A DNA stretch of 64,000 nt from Candidatus Sumerlaeota bacterium (GTDB lineage Bacteria; Sumerlaeota; Sumerlaeia; SLMS01; JAHLLQ01), in NCBI GenBank assembly GCA_030156535.1, contig JASGMJ010000014.1:1-64000 (forward strand). The letters are read 5' to 3'. Positions within the stretch are counted from its first letter, which is position 1. Each line of letters starts with the position of its first letter. The position numbers were made by a program, and so were the translations under genes. Shown here piece after piece: positions 9,401 to 17,600 of this stretch. The notes under the pieces were generated by a model that was given only the letters and a program-made list of their open reading frames with translations, was not told where the DNA came from and made no database searches.

Positions 9401-12400
9401 CGTCCCCGCGCCTGAATGCGCCAGCAGGGACCCCGCGAGTTGCTGCTTGAGACGCGTGCTTCCTGCTTCCGTTTCCACGAGCGGTTCAAGTTCCAGTGCG
9501 CCGGAATCCGGCGGCGGCAGAGCCGCGAGAAACTCCGTCAGCGGAAGCTGTGTTTCGCCGATTGTCCACGTATCGGGGTCGAAGCCCGGCGCGCGCACGG
9601 CTTTGTCCAGACGCCACGCGAGGTTGGGCTCGCTGACTTGGGGAAGAGCGGGAAGCTCGCCCGCTTCCGTGTCTGCGGGAGGCCACGAGACTTCGCCCGT
9701 CGGCAGCGCCAGCCGGAACTCGCGCATCGCATGGAACGTCGTCTCGAAGGTGAGCATGTTCACGACGCGTTCGGCAACGATGGCGGAATCGAGTGGATCA
9801 CCGAGCACGAACCATGTCTTGGCGGCCTCCTTGATGGCGCGCCAGTCGTCCGGCGATTCGAGGCGCAGCGCGCCGTTCGTTGTCCACGCCACGCTGCCTT
9901 CCGCTGTCGAAAGGATGAAGGCCGGTGGCTCGGGAAGGGCGAGCAAATCGTCAAGGGCCGCAACGGGATCCTCGACGGGCGTTGCGAGCGGCAGGAGCAG
10001 CAGGGCGCTCGGCAGCAGGTCGGCGCGCCCCTGCTCGATGTGTGCAAGCCACGCGATGCGCTTCTGCTCTGCGCGTTCCGCCGCGCGATCGATGTTGGCC
10101 GTGAAGGGGGTGCCGCGCTGCACGGCAACGGCCTCGCGATACTCCGCTCGCAGACGCAACGCCTCGTCGCGCCAGCGCACATCCTCGTCGAAGTCCGTAC
10201 GCACGGGCGGCGTGATGTCGTCGAGCGCAAGACGCAGGCGCGCCACGCGCCAGCGCTCCGCTGTTTCGAGGGCAGCGGCCCAGTCCTCCGCTGCCAACGC
10301 CTGACGCAGCATCACGCGCTCGCAATGCGCGAGCAGTGCCACGGGCACCGGTGCTCCCGGGGCGGCGAGTCCTGGCGGAGCGTCTTCAATGCGGGCGAGC
10401 GCCCGCTCGGCCGCCTCGCGCGCGAACGCTTCGTCCGGTGCCGTGGCGGCTTGCGCTTCGATCCACCATGCCAGTTCGGGATGCCCGGCCATTTCCGTGA
10501 AGACCAGGGCGCGCCGACGCGCCGCGCTCCAATGGGCTTCCGTTTGCATGCGCCACGCGATGCGCACGAGGAGACCATGGGCCAGCACGCCCAGGCGTTT
10601 CGTCTCCGCGTCGGCGAACTCTCCGTTGGCCGACGCGATCACGCTCTCCGCGAGTTCGCAGGCGCGTGCCAGATCGCCTGCCGCGCGGATTTCACCGATG
10701 CCGTCGGAAGGCGCTTCGGAAGCAGAGCGCTCGGCAAGAAGCGCCGAAGCGAGCAGAAGGCGCGAACGCCATGCGGGGCGCTCAAGCGGCAGGACGTATT
10801 CGCCCTTGGCAGCATCGCGGCGGCGCAAGGCCGCACGAATCGCCGACGTCAGTACCTCGCGCTCGGAGCCATCCGGCAGGCCTTCGCCGATCCACGAGGA
10901 GCGCAGGCGCCGCGCGTCGATCGCACCCGGGCCGTGCTCCAAATGAATTTCCGCCAAGTGGGTGAGCGTCTGTGCCAGACCCGCACCGTTGATGAACTCG
11001 ACTTTCTTTTCCACAAAGCGCGTGAGTTCCAACGCTTCCAGCAGGGCATCGGCGGCCTCTTCATCCTCGCCGAGCGCACGATGGAACCCGGCGAGTTGAT
11101 CGAGCGTGATGACGCGTGCCGTGCGATAGTAGGGGAGACTGGCACTTTCGAGTTCCGACTGGCTGGTCAACTGCGCTTTGAGGGCTGCGACGGCCGCTGC
11201 GGGATCGCGCGCATCCACGCGGAGACGCGACAAGGCGGCGCGCACCAGATAGACTTCATCTTCGCGGGTGAGTTCGCGCCGCGCGCCATCGGCTCCGCCC
11301 GCCGACAAGCCAAACTGCAAGTCCAGCAACGCGCGCTTCGATTCCGTCTTCCCGGGCATGACGAGGTTCGGGGATTCGAGCAGAGTGAGCGCTTCCTCCA
11401 GATGCCGACGCGCCTCGTTGCGCAGGCGGGTGCGTTCGGTGCCTTCGGCCGGATTCGCCTGGCGCAGGAGCGCAAAGCCCGCATTGCGCAGGGCGCGCGC
11501 GCGATTGAGTGAGTTGGGTTCCTGGCGCGCGGCGACTTTCAGAAAGAGCTCCGCGGCCTCGGCGAGGCGGCCGCCGTCGAAGAGCGACAACGCCTTGCGG
11601 TCCATCAGTTCCGTGCGGCGCTCCGTGGTTTCCTCCTCATTCATCATGCCGCGCTCGGCGAGTTCGTCGAGCATCCGCAGGGCATTGTCGAAGGAGGCGA
11701 CCGCACGCGAGGGCTGGGACGAACGGAAGAGCGCGATGCCGTGGCTGCGATGCATCAGGAACTCGGTGCGGGGATCGTCGAACGCGACGCCCTGCTCCAG
11801 CCTGCGCGTGTAGAACTCGGCGGCGCGCCCGTTCTGCCCAAGGGCCAGCGCCGCGTTGCCGGTGTTCACGAGCAAGCGGGCGTAGTCGGCCGGGCGCGCG
11901 GCGGCATCGAGCAGCACGAGTGCCCGCTGGTACTCTTCCAGCGCATTCGCGGCGAACTGGCGGTTGTCCTTCGTGCGGGCGAAATGCTCGAAGGCAAAGC
12001 CCAGGGTTTGATGAAAATAAGGGACGGAGTTGTCGAGCGCCGCGGCCCGCTCCAGCACCTCAACCGACTTGTAGGGAAACTTGTCCGTGTAGGTGAGCGC
12101 CAACCCGTAGACATACTGGGCGAGCGGGTCGTCCTTCTTCTTCTCGGCGTCTTCCTCGTAGCGCTTGAAGTTCTCGGGGAAGAGCACCTTGCTGCGGTAC
12201 TCTGCTTCCAGTCGGCCGCGCCATCCCTCGACGGCGCGGGGATCGCGATCGAGCAATTCGCGGAAGGTGGCGAGCGCAAGCTGTGGGTCGCCCAGACGAA
12301 GCTCCGCGTCGCCCTTCTCGATGGAGCGCCGCAGCAGGCCCTCGCGTGCTTCCTGATAGAAGCGCGGCGCCTCCGGGAAGACACGGCTGCGCATCTCTTC

Positions 12401-14116
12401 GCTCACCGACTCGTAGGTGTCGATGGCCTCGGCATAGCGTGCCTGGCGTGCCAGAATCTCGGCGAGATCGAAGGATGCCTGTGCCGAAAGGCGCGGGGCA
12501 GCCTCCGTGAAAGTCGCAGCATCGCCAAGGGCTGTCTTGGCTTCCTCCCAGCGGCCTGCGCCGGCAAACAAGCTGCCCTCCCGATAGCGGGCGGCTGCCT
12601 TGAATATCTCCAGGTCCTGCACCGTCGATTCAAACTGGCGCAGGGCGATCACCTTCTCGTCGAGTGTTGCCTTGTCGCGCGTCACCAGGTCCGTGAGTTC
12701 AAGCGCCAGTTTCTCCTGCATCGCGGGACTGGCTTGCTCCTGCCTGAGCGTTTCGAGCAACAGGCGCCGCGCGTCCTCGGGCAGAAAGCGTGCATAGAGG
12801 CGGGCCTGCTCCAACGTTGCGAGTGCTCGGTCGTCGGGCGCCAGCCCCTCGATGTCCTTCACGGCAGCGGCTGCCTGCACGGCATCCTCGTAGCGTGCGA
12901 GCGTTCCGAGTTGGCGAGCGTGTTCGAGTCCGGCCCACGCACGCTCCTTCACATCGAGCGACTGCTGGGCGAAGACGGCCGCAAGCTGCTCCGCCGTTTG
13001 GTGGCGTCGCACCGCGAGAGCGCTCTCGGCAGCACCCGCGCGCTGCGCCGCGTCGATCCGCAGGACGGAGCGCCAAGCGTCGAGCAGGGCGGCTTCCGGT
13101 ACGCTTCCCTCGCCAAGGCGCTTGCGGCTGTCGTCGAGAAAGACGAGCGCCTGTTCCGGCCGCTCGTTTTCGCGAAGAATGCGAACCCCAAGGAGAAGGC
13201 ACGCGGTGCCCGAGGCGTGGTCTCCGCCCACTTCCGCCAGCCACACGCCCTGGCGCGCCAGGGCAATGGCGTCGAAGGGACGGCCGGGCAGACTGGCCCA
13301 GGCATCCTCCGCCGCCGAAAGCGCGCGGGAGGGAGAGTCGAGCGTGGCGACAAGGAACGGCGCGGTCGTGCGATAAACATCGAGTCCCCGGCGGTACTCC
13401 GCCGCGAACACCAGCATTCCCGGCACGGCAACGGGGTTGTCGAGGCGTGGAATGGGAGGCGAAATCTGGCGGATGGGCCGGCCGTCAGGATCGAGTACGC
13501 AGATGCTGGCGTGATCGCCGCGCGCCGCGTCGATGACTCCGTCCCCATTTGTGTCGTCGAGTGCCACGGCGGCGAGCGCACGCGGCGGCGAGTACGTTTC
13601 CATGCCCTCCAGATCGCGCACGTTGCTCCACTTCGAGGGCGAGGCTTCGCGCCAGACGATGCTGCCGTCCGCGCGTTCCGAGCGGAAGCGCACGACGGCG
13701 TCGCTCCCCTCGCCGATCCAGTGTGGCTGGCTGTCGCGGTCGCCGCGTTGCGTCAGGGCGAACGGAGTCCCGTCCGGGAATCGTGTCACCCAGATGTCGC
13801 CGAACGCGTCCTCGCGCGTAGAAACCCACGCGAGCCATTTCCCGTCAGGCGACAAGGCGGGCTCGCTGTCGCGCGCCGGACTCGGCGCCACGGCGGCGGG
13901 GAGCATGGCCTGCCTGGCCTGCAGGTCGAGCCAATAGATGTCCGGTTCGCCTTCGCGCAGGGAAACGAACGCCACGGCATCGCCGCTGCGCGAGGGAGAA
14001 GGCGCGAAATCGTCCTCCGGCGTCGTTGTCAGCGAGACCACATTCGGCGGGACGGAAACCGCCGATGCGATCGCGGCGCCGGAGAGAGCCGCGGCAAGAA
14101 GGAGGGTGCGTTTCAT
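6497..14116 (-). CDS. Giant exported protein: TolB-like propeller, TPR arrays and C-terminal CHAT peptidase domain
   Basis: The product is 2539 residues. ATG 14116 overlaps the upstream stop as ATGA and gives a clean signal peptide ending near residue 20. The N-terminal 270 residues hold PD40/TolB-like strands (SPDGKWLAWVS, DIWVTRFPDGTPFALT). Long alpha-helical TPR-type repeats follow (for example SGRYNDALQRYEEVLA and LGRYNEALADLGAALA). The C-terminus is a CHAT (caspase-HetF-associated) domain with the expected catalytic dyad: His about 2407 in ATHGEYD and Cys about 2452 in LSACQTGLG. CHAT proteins are caspase-like proteases or scaffolds, mostly cytoplasmic; this one is predicted to be exported. 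It is the last gene of a coupled operon behind an AsmA-like protein and a YdbL-like lipoprotein, pointing to an envelope role. Confidence 0.9.
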   Translation of the reverse strand: MKRTLLLAAALSGAAIASAVSVPPNVVSLTTTPEDDFAPSPSRSGDAVAFVSLREGEPDIYWLDLQARQAMLPAAVAPSPARDSEPALSPDGKWLAWVSTREDAFGDIWVTRFPDGTPFALTQRGDRDSQPHWIGEGSDAVVRFRSERADGSIVWREASPSKWSNVRDLEGMETYSPPRALAAVALDDTNGDGVIDAARGDHASICVLDPDGRPIRQISPPIPRLDNPVAVPGMLVFAAEYRRGLDVYRTTAPFLVATLDSPSRALSAAEDAWASLPGRPFDAIALARQGVWLAEVGGDHASGTACLLLGVRILRENERPEQALVFLDDSRKRLGEGSVPEAALLDAWRSVLRIDAAQRAGAAESALAVRRHQTAEQLAAVFAQQSLDVKERAWAGLEHARQLGTLARYEDAVQAAAAVKDIEGLAPDDRALATLEQARLYARFLPEDARRLLLETLRQEQASPAMQEKLALELTDLVTRDKATLDEKVIALRQFESTVQDLEIFKAAARYREGSLFAGAGRWEEAKTALGDAATFTEAAPRLSAQASFDLAEILARQARYAEAIDTYESVSEEMRSRVFPEAPRFYQEAREGLLRRSIEKGDAELRLGDPQLALATFRELLDRDPRAVEGWRGRLEAEYRSKVLFPENFKRYEEDAEKKKDDPLAQYVYGLALTYTDKFPYKSVEVLERAAALDNSVPYFHQTLGFAFEHFARTKDNRQFAANALEEYQRALVLLDAAARPADYARLLVNTGNAALALGQNGRAAEFYTRRLEQGVAFDDPRTEFLMHRSHGIALFRSSQPSRAVASFDNALRMLDELAERGMMNEEETTERRTELMDRKALSLFDGGRLAEAAELFLKVAARQEPNSLNRARALRNAGFALLRQANPAEGTERTRLRNEARRHLEEALTLLESPNLVMPGKTESKRALLDLQFGLSAGGADGARRELTREDEVYLVRAALSRLRVDARDPAAAVAALKAQLTSQSELESASLPYYRTARVITLDQLAGFHRALGEDEEAADALLEALELTRFVEKKVEFINGAGLAQTLTHLAEIHLEHGPGAIDARRLRSSWIGEGLPDGSEREVLTSAIRAALRRRDAAKGEYVLPLERPAWRSRLLLASALLAERSASEAPSDGIGEIRAAGDLARACELAESVIASANGEFADAETKRLGVLAHGLLVRIAWRMQTEAHWSAARRRALVFTEMAGHPELAWWIEAQAATAPDEAFAREAAERALARIEDAPPGLAAPGAPVPVALLAHCERVMLRQALAAEDWAAALETAERWRVARLRLALDDITPPVRTDFDEDVRWRDEALRLRAEYREAVAVQRGTPFTANIDRAAERAEQKRIAWLAHIEQGRADLLPSALLLLPLATPVEDPVAALDDLLALPEPPAFILSTAEGSVAWTTNGALRLESPDDWRAIKEAAKTWFVLGDPLDSAIVAERVVNMLTFETTFHAMREFRLALPTGEVSWPPADTEAGELPALPQVSEPNLAWRLDKAVRAPGFDPDTWTIGETQLPLTEFLAALPPPDSGALELEPLVETEAGSTRLKQQLAGSLLAHSGAGTAEISGDRWLGFLFAPTEAPQIAGEELNANAGMAAAYLRENEQRAALAPLSRVHLLRKALERPTPEIAESGMLLAQVQGDLGNFSAAAATMKDIVERQRAEGDAAPLAQALRLYASYALSDYEFEAAQAAYEEAERLYAGLQQTDDEIEMAIRAGVALENSGRYNDALQRYEEVLARAQDLGKSRLVAEQWRRIGRIYLHRLNDYPFAEDAFTQALDAAERAGAEDLVIQLTLDLARVDERLGRYEPAIALTRLMEEKARSANVPLLAVDALMLRAFTEWVRAGYFDAYKALREGMALAEQIDARDQLIIGHNTGGLLAWTLNDTEGALREFTAALELARAERLPTEESSTLNNRALVYRSLGRYNEALADLGAALALDTKHKSVWGQAYVLRNTGITYQQMGQPEAALDPLLRAVDLSEQTGDRTNRTKALLALGDAQRETGQTQAALASYEEALAEARALPVPEVEWRALYAMALLADERGDAAKRRASLAEAIEVVENLRARIRIEEFQDGFLLDKQSLYDEMIALLLDQGETRSALDYSERSRARNFIDLLGNAKVQLAVPQDQQMIDRENKLREEIEILEKRIGSSSAADKQALQEQLDNARRRYSDFLIELRAFNPQLSSFVEVSTMESTELQTLLEPDTALLVYHVLPDSVVVWVIRRDSLDVVRTPVVREELVARIGGYRQRLQNFDRIEEESAILSALLWEPVRGLLPGVQRIGVAPHRELHLFPFASLRSGDRNLIDDYALFYTPSASVLAYTIGRRGQRQANNRVLAIGNPDLGNEALDLPFAQKEAERIPWTFPDADVLTGDRATESWLAQNISEYGIVHLATHGEYDANLPLLSAIQLTPDEQNDGRLTAREVFSLSLKADLVALSACQTGLGRLSNGDDVVGLNRSFVYAGTRQIMSSLWRVDDVSTAVLVKHFYRNIEETDRADALRRAQIEVRRRYPHPAHWAGLFLSGDWQ

Positions 14117-14682
14117 TTGCGTGTCCATTTTCCGTCGCGTTCCTGGACGGAAGCGCCAGCGGGCGCGGCGTCCTGGTTCAGGTCCGCAAAGATGCGCGCG
14201 ATTTCCCCGCGTTCTGCGTCCTGCGTCTGGCCGATGGTTTCCTGAAGCCGGGTGATGATCGCTTCGCGGTCGCGGTTTTCCTCCTCGATGATTCGCATGA
14301 CAAATCCGGGGTCGAGACCGGTTAGCGGAGCGCCGCCCTCCAGCGGTACGAGAAGCCCCTCGTTGCCTTCGCCCGCGTGGCCGGTCACCAGCAGGCGTTC
14401 GACATCGTCGCGGTTGTACTCGCGGTTGCGCATTGCATTGAACGCGGCGCGCATGCTGTCGGTCGTTGCCGGAGGCGGCACGAGCGAGCCCTCCTCGTCC
14501 ACACCGCGCACGCTGCCATAGAGCATCAGGTCTTCGCCGAGTGCGCTGTAACTTCCGAGCACCTGCTTTTCGAGCGAGGTCTGCTCGCCCGTGATGAACA
14601 GTTGCAGATTGAACAGACTGCCGCAGCCCGTCAGGATCAACGCTGCGGCAGCCGCGGCGAACAGTGAAACGATGCGCCTCAT
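14113..14682 (-). CDS. YdbL/DUF1318-like lipoprotein
   Basis: A 189-residue lipoprotein whose lipobox LTGC puts the acylated Cys near residue 20. Start and stop codons both overlap the neighbours as ATGA, so it is translationally coupled on both sides. The C-terminal 55 residues match the layout of E. coli YdbL (DUF1318): a helix, an Ala-Pro-Gly-type turn (AAPAGASVQ) and the ending DGKWTRK, where YdbL ends in GKWLRK (recalled from family knowledge). The stretch after the lipid site (LFITGEQTSLEKQV) may do the job of the separate small lipoprotein YnbE. The upstream gene encodes an AsmA-like protein, as in the ydbH-ynbE-ydbL operon, supporting a part in inter-membrane lipid movement. Confidence 0.75.
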   Translation of the reverse strand: MRRIVSLFAAAAAALILTGCGSLFNLQLFITGEQTSLEKQVLGSYSALGEDLMLYGSVRGVDEEGSLVPPPATTDSMRAAFNAMRNREYNRDDVERLLVTGHAGEGNEGLLVPLEGGAPLTGLDPGFVMRIIEEENRDREAIITRLQETIGQTQDAERGEIARIFADLNQDAAPAGASVQERDGKWTRK

Positions 14683-17600
14683 TGGTTTGCCTCCAGAGTG
14701 GCCAGTATCTGTTCCAGTTCCGCGAGGTCTTCCGCGAGGAGCACAAGAAGCCCCGTGCGCGTCAGCGAGAACATCGGACTGAATCGGTCGAAATCGTAGA
14801 CCTCGATCATGTCGCCAAGGGGTTGGCGTTCGAGAATCGGCAGGGAGAGCGTGACGCCGCCGGGCATGCGCAGTTCGCTGCCGAACGTCACGAGCGAGTT
14901 GTTCAGCCGCGCCTGCGCCATCGTCGGCGTGCCGAAGCGCAGGGCCGCGCGCGCGTTCTGGAAGCGCGGGTCGTCCTGCTCTGCGTCGAGCGCCTCAAGA
15001 AGGCGCGTCAGGGCGAGGCGCCCGATGCGCGTGCTGTCCATCCGCAGCGACAAGTCTTCGAGCACGCGCTGGAATCCCAGATCGCGCAACCGCCAGTTCG
15101 CCGAGCCCGCTCCGTTGATCTCCCACTCGCGCTTGTCGCGCGTGGCGAGTCCGGCGAGTTGTCCTGCATCCACCCCGGCCACCTGCAGGTCGCCCGAGAG
15201 AACCGGGTCCGTCTCCACCAGATTCAGTGCCGTGCGTGCCACGGCGTTGCCACTCATCAAGTCGCGAATCTCCAACTCCGCCCGCACCGGTTCGTCGAAG
15301 CCGTGCAGCCGCAGCAGCACGTTGCTTGTGCGTGCCTTCAGACCCGGGCGTCCCGGCGGGCCAAAGGAAGCCTGCACGACGCGGAACTCGCCGGGCGGCA
15401 GGTCCTTGTGCTCCATCACGACGTTGCGCGCGGCCAGTGTCTTGCGCGTCTGCCAGCTTCCCGAAATGCCCGACGCCTCCACCATGTCCGCAAAGATCAG
15501 CTCGCCGTCCGCGATCTCCATCGCCGCGTCCAGCGTCAGGCCGCGTTCCGGCCGGTTCGTCATCTCGAATGTGGCGTCGAGTTGTCCGTCGAGCAGCAGG
15601 GAAGGATGAATGCCCGAGAGCCACAGCAAGTCCTGCTCGGCGCGCGCGGAAGCATCGATGTCGAGATTCCCGAGCCACTTGGCGATGGGGTTCGTTTCCG
15701 CCGAGGCCAGCGCGTCCATGATTCCGGAAACCGCGAAGGTCCCCTCTGCGAGCGTTCCGTAGTTGCGGATGCGCAGCTCGCCGATCGAACCGCGCACGCT
15801 GTCGGCATCCGTGAAGGCCGCTTCGGCTTTCAACGTCATGTCGCGTGCGGCCTTCAGCGTCAGGCCGGGATTCCAGGCGCGATCAATCGCAACGGAGGCC
15901 GTCACGTCGCCGCTGCGCGTGGCGCCGTCGATGTTTCCTTCGATCGTGGCGTTCAGCTTTTCCATGACGAGCACGGGCATCCGAAGGCCGATGTCGTTGG
16001 CCGATGCCGCGAACGTTCCTGCAACGGGAAGCGGCGACGTCGTGGGGTCGAAGTCCTCGCCGGGCAACGTGCCCGCCAGGTCCGCCTCCAGGCGCAGAGA
16101 ACCCTCCAACGCCGGGATTGCCTCGCGCATTGCTGCGGGGAGCGTCGTCCAACCCAGCGGCTCGGCCACGTCGCCAAGCTCCATGCTCGTCCGGGTGCTC
16201 CACCGTCTGTCGTCCGCGGAATAGGCCATGTCTGACGCCGCGTGCAGCGAGTTGCCCAGTTGTACTTCGAGTTGCCCGACTTTCACGGCCATCGGTTCCA
16301 TCGCGAAATCGAGGTTGCCGGAAACGGCCGTGCGCGGAAGCTGAATCGCCATCTCGCCCGATTGCCAGCGCAACGAACTCAACTCCAGACCGGCAAGTTC
16401 GACGCGTGCGCCCGTCATCGCGAAAGCCTGCGCCGCGCCCACCTGCCAGGCGCCGAGCTCCAATCCCATCGGACCACTCACGAGTTCCGCGCCCGTGAAC
16501 CCCTGATCCTCGTAGGCGAACCCCTTGGGGTCGGCGGGATCGACGGTGAAGGCGAACTCGCGTTCGTCAAAGAAGCCCTCGACGTAGCCGCTCATTTCGC
16601 GGAACGCCCATTCCAGCGCGGCGATTTCCGTCACCGCCGTTCCTTCGATCTCCACCGGTTCCGGGAAGATTATGCCTTCGGCCGTTTTCTGAAGGACAAA
16701 ATGGATGACGGGTTCGACGGTCGTTTCGCCTTCCAGTGCCACGGCCGCATCGAACTGTTCAAGCAACGCCGGGTCGAGCATCGCCAGAATCGGCGCGTAG
16801 CGCACCGTTGCCGCAGCACGCGAAGTTGACACGATTGTTTCGCCAAGCGCCACTTCCGTTTCGTCTGTCATCCCGAACGCCTCGCCCAGCGAGAAGTCCG
16901 CGATCGTCATCGTCATCGAGGAGAGGACGTCGTTGCTCCAGGCGACGGTGCAGGCCGAATCGAGGAAAACCGGAGCATCGAGCGAGAGCGTTCCTTCCTT
17001 CACCACGGTCAGGTTTGCGGCTGTCTCGACACCAAGCGCGATGTCAAGCCGATCGCCGGCCGTGCCGTGCAGCGAAGCATCCAGAACGGGTTTTCCTGTC
17101 ACGGCCACGGGCATTTCCTTGAAGAGGGAGGCCAGTTCCATGATCGGCCCCAGGTCGGCCTCGGCGTGTGTCCGGATGTCGAAGGCATCGGTCATCGAGC
17201 CGTCGAGCGTCCACACGGCGAAGTCGTTTTCCAGTGCGATACGTCGGACCACCACGCTGGGCGTTTCATTGTTAACAGACAAGTCCCAGGCCAAAGTTGT
17301 TTCCGGCAACGCCAACGGCTCCGGTTTGTCCACGAACGCCACCGAGAAGCCGCGCAGCGCCAGCGCCCCCTCGGACGCGAACTTTTTGGCCCCGTCGGCG
17401 GAAGCTTCGATGTCGAAATCCAGGGCGCCCTGAACCGCCGGCATGGCTTCCTTGCGGAAGCGCGGCCCCCACGCTTCCAGCGGATGCGCCAGGTCGATGC
17501 TTCCCGCCAGCGTTCCGCCTCCGCTCATCGTGTCGCCCGTTCCCGACACATCGCATTCCAGGCGTGTGACGATCGGATTCTCCCAACGGTCGATCACCAG

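Noticed and set aside
9416..14245. Two long plus-strand ORFs (698 and 834 codons) opposite the CHAT gene
   Set aside because: Both mirror the CHAT reading frame, are Arg/Gly/His-rich with no recognisable domain and lack ribosome sites; antisense shadows.
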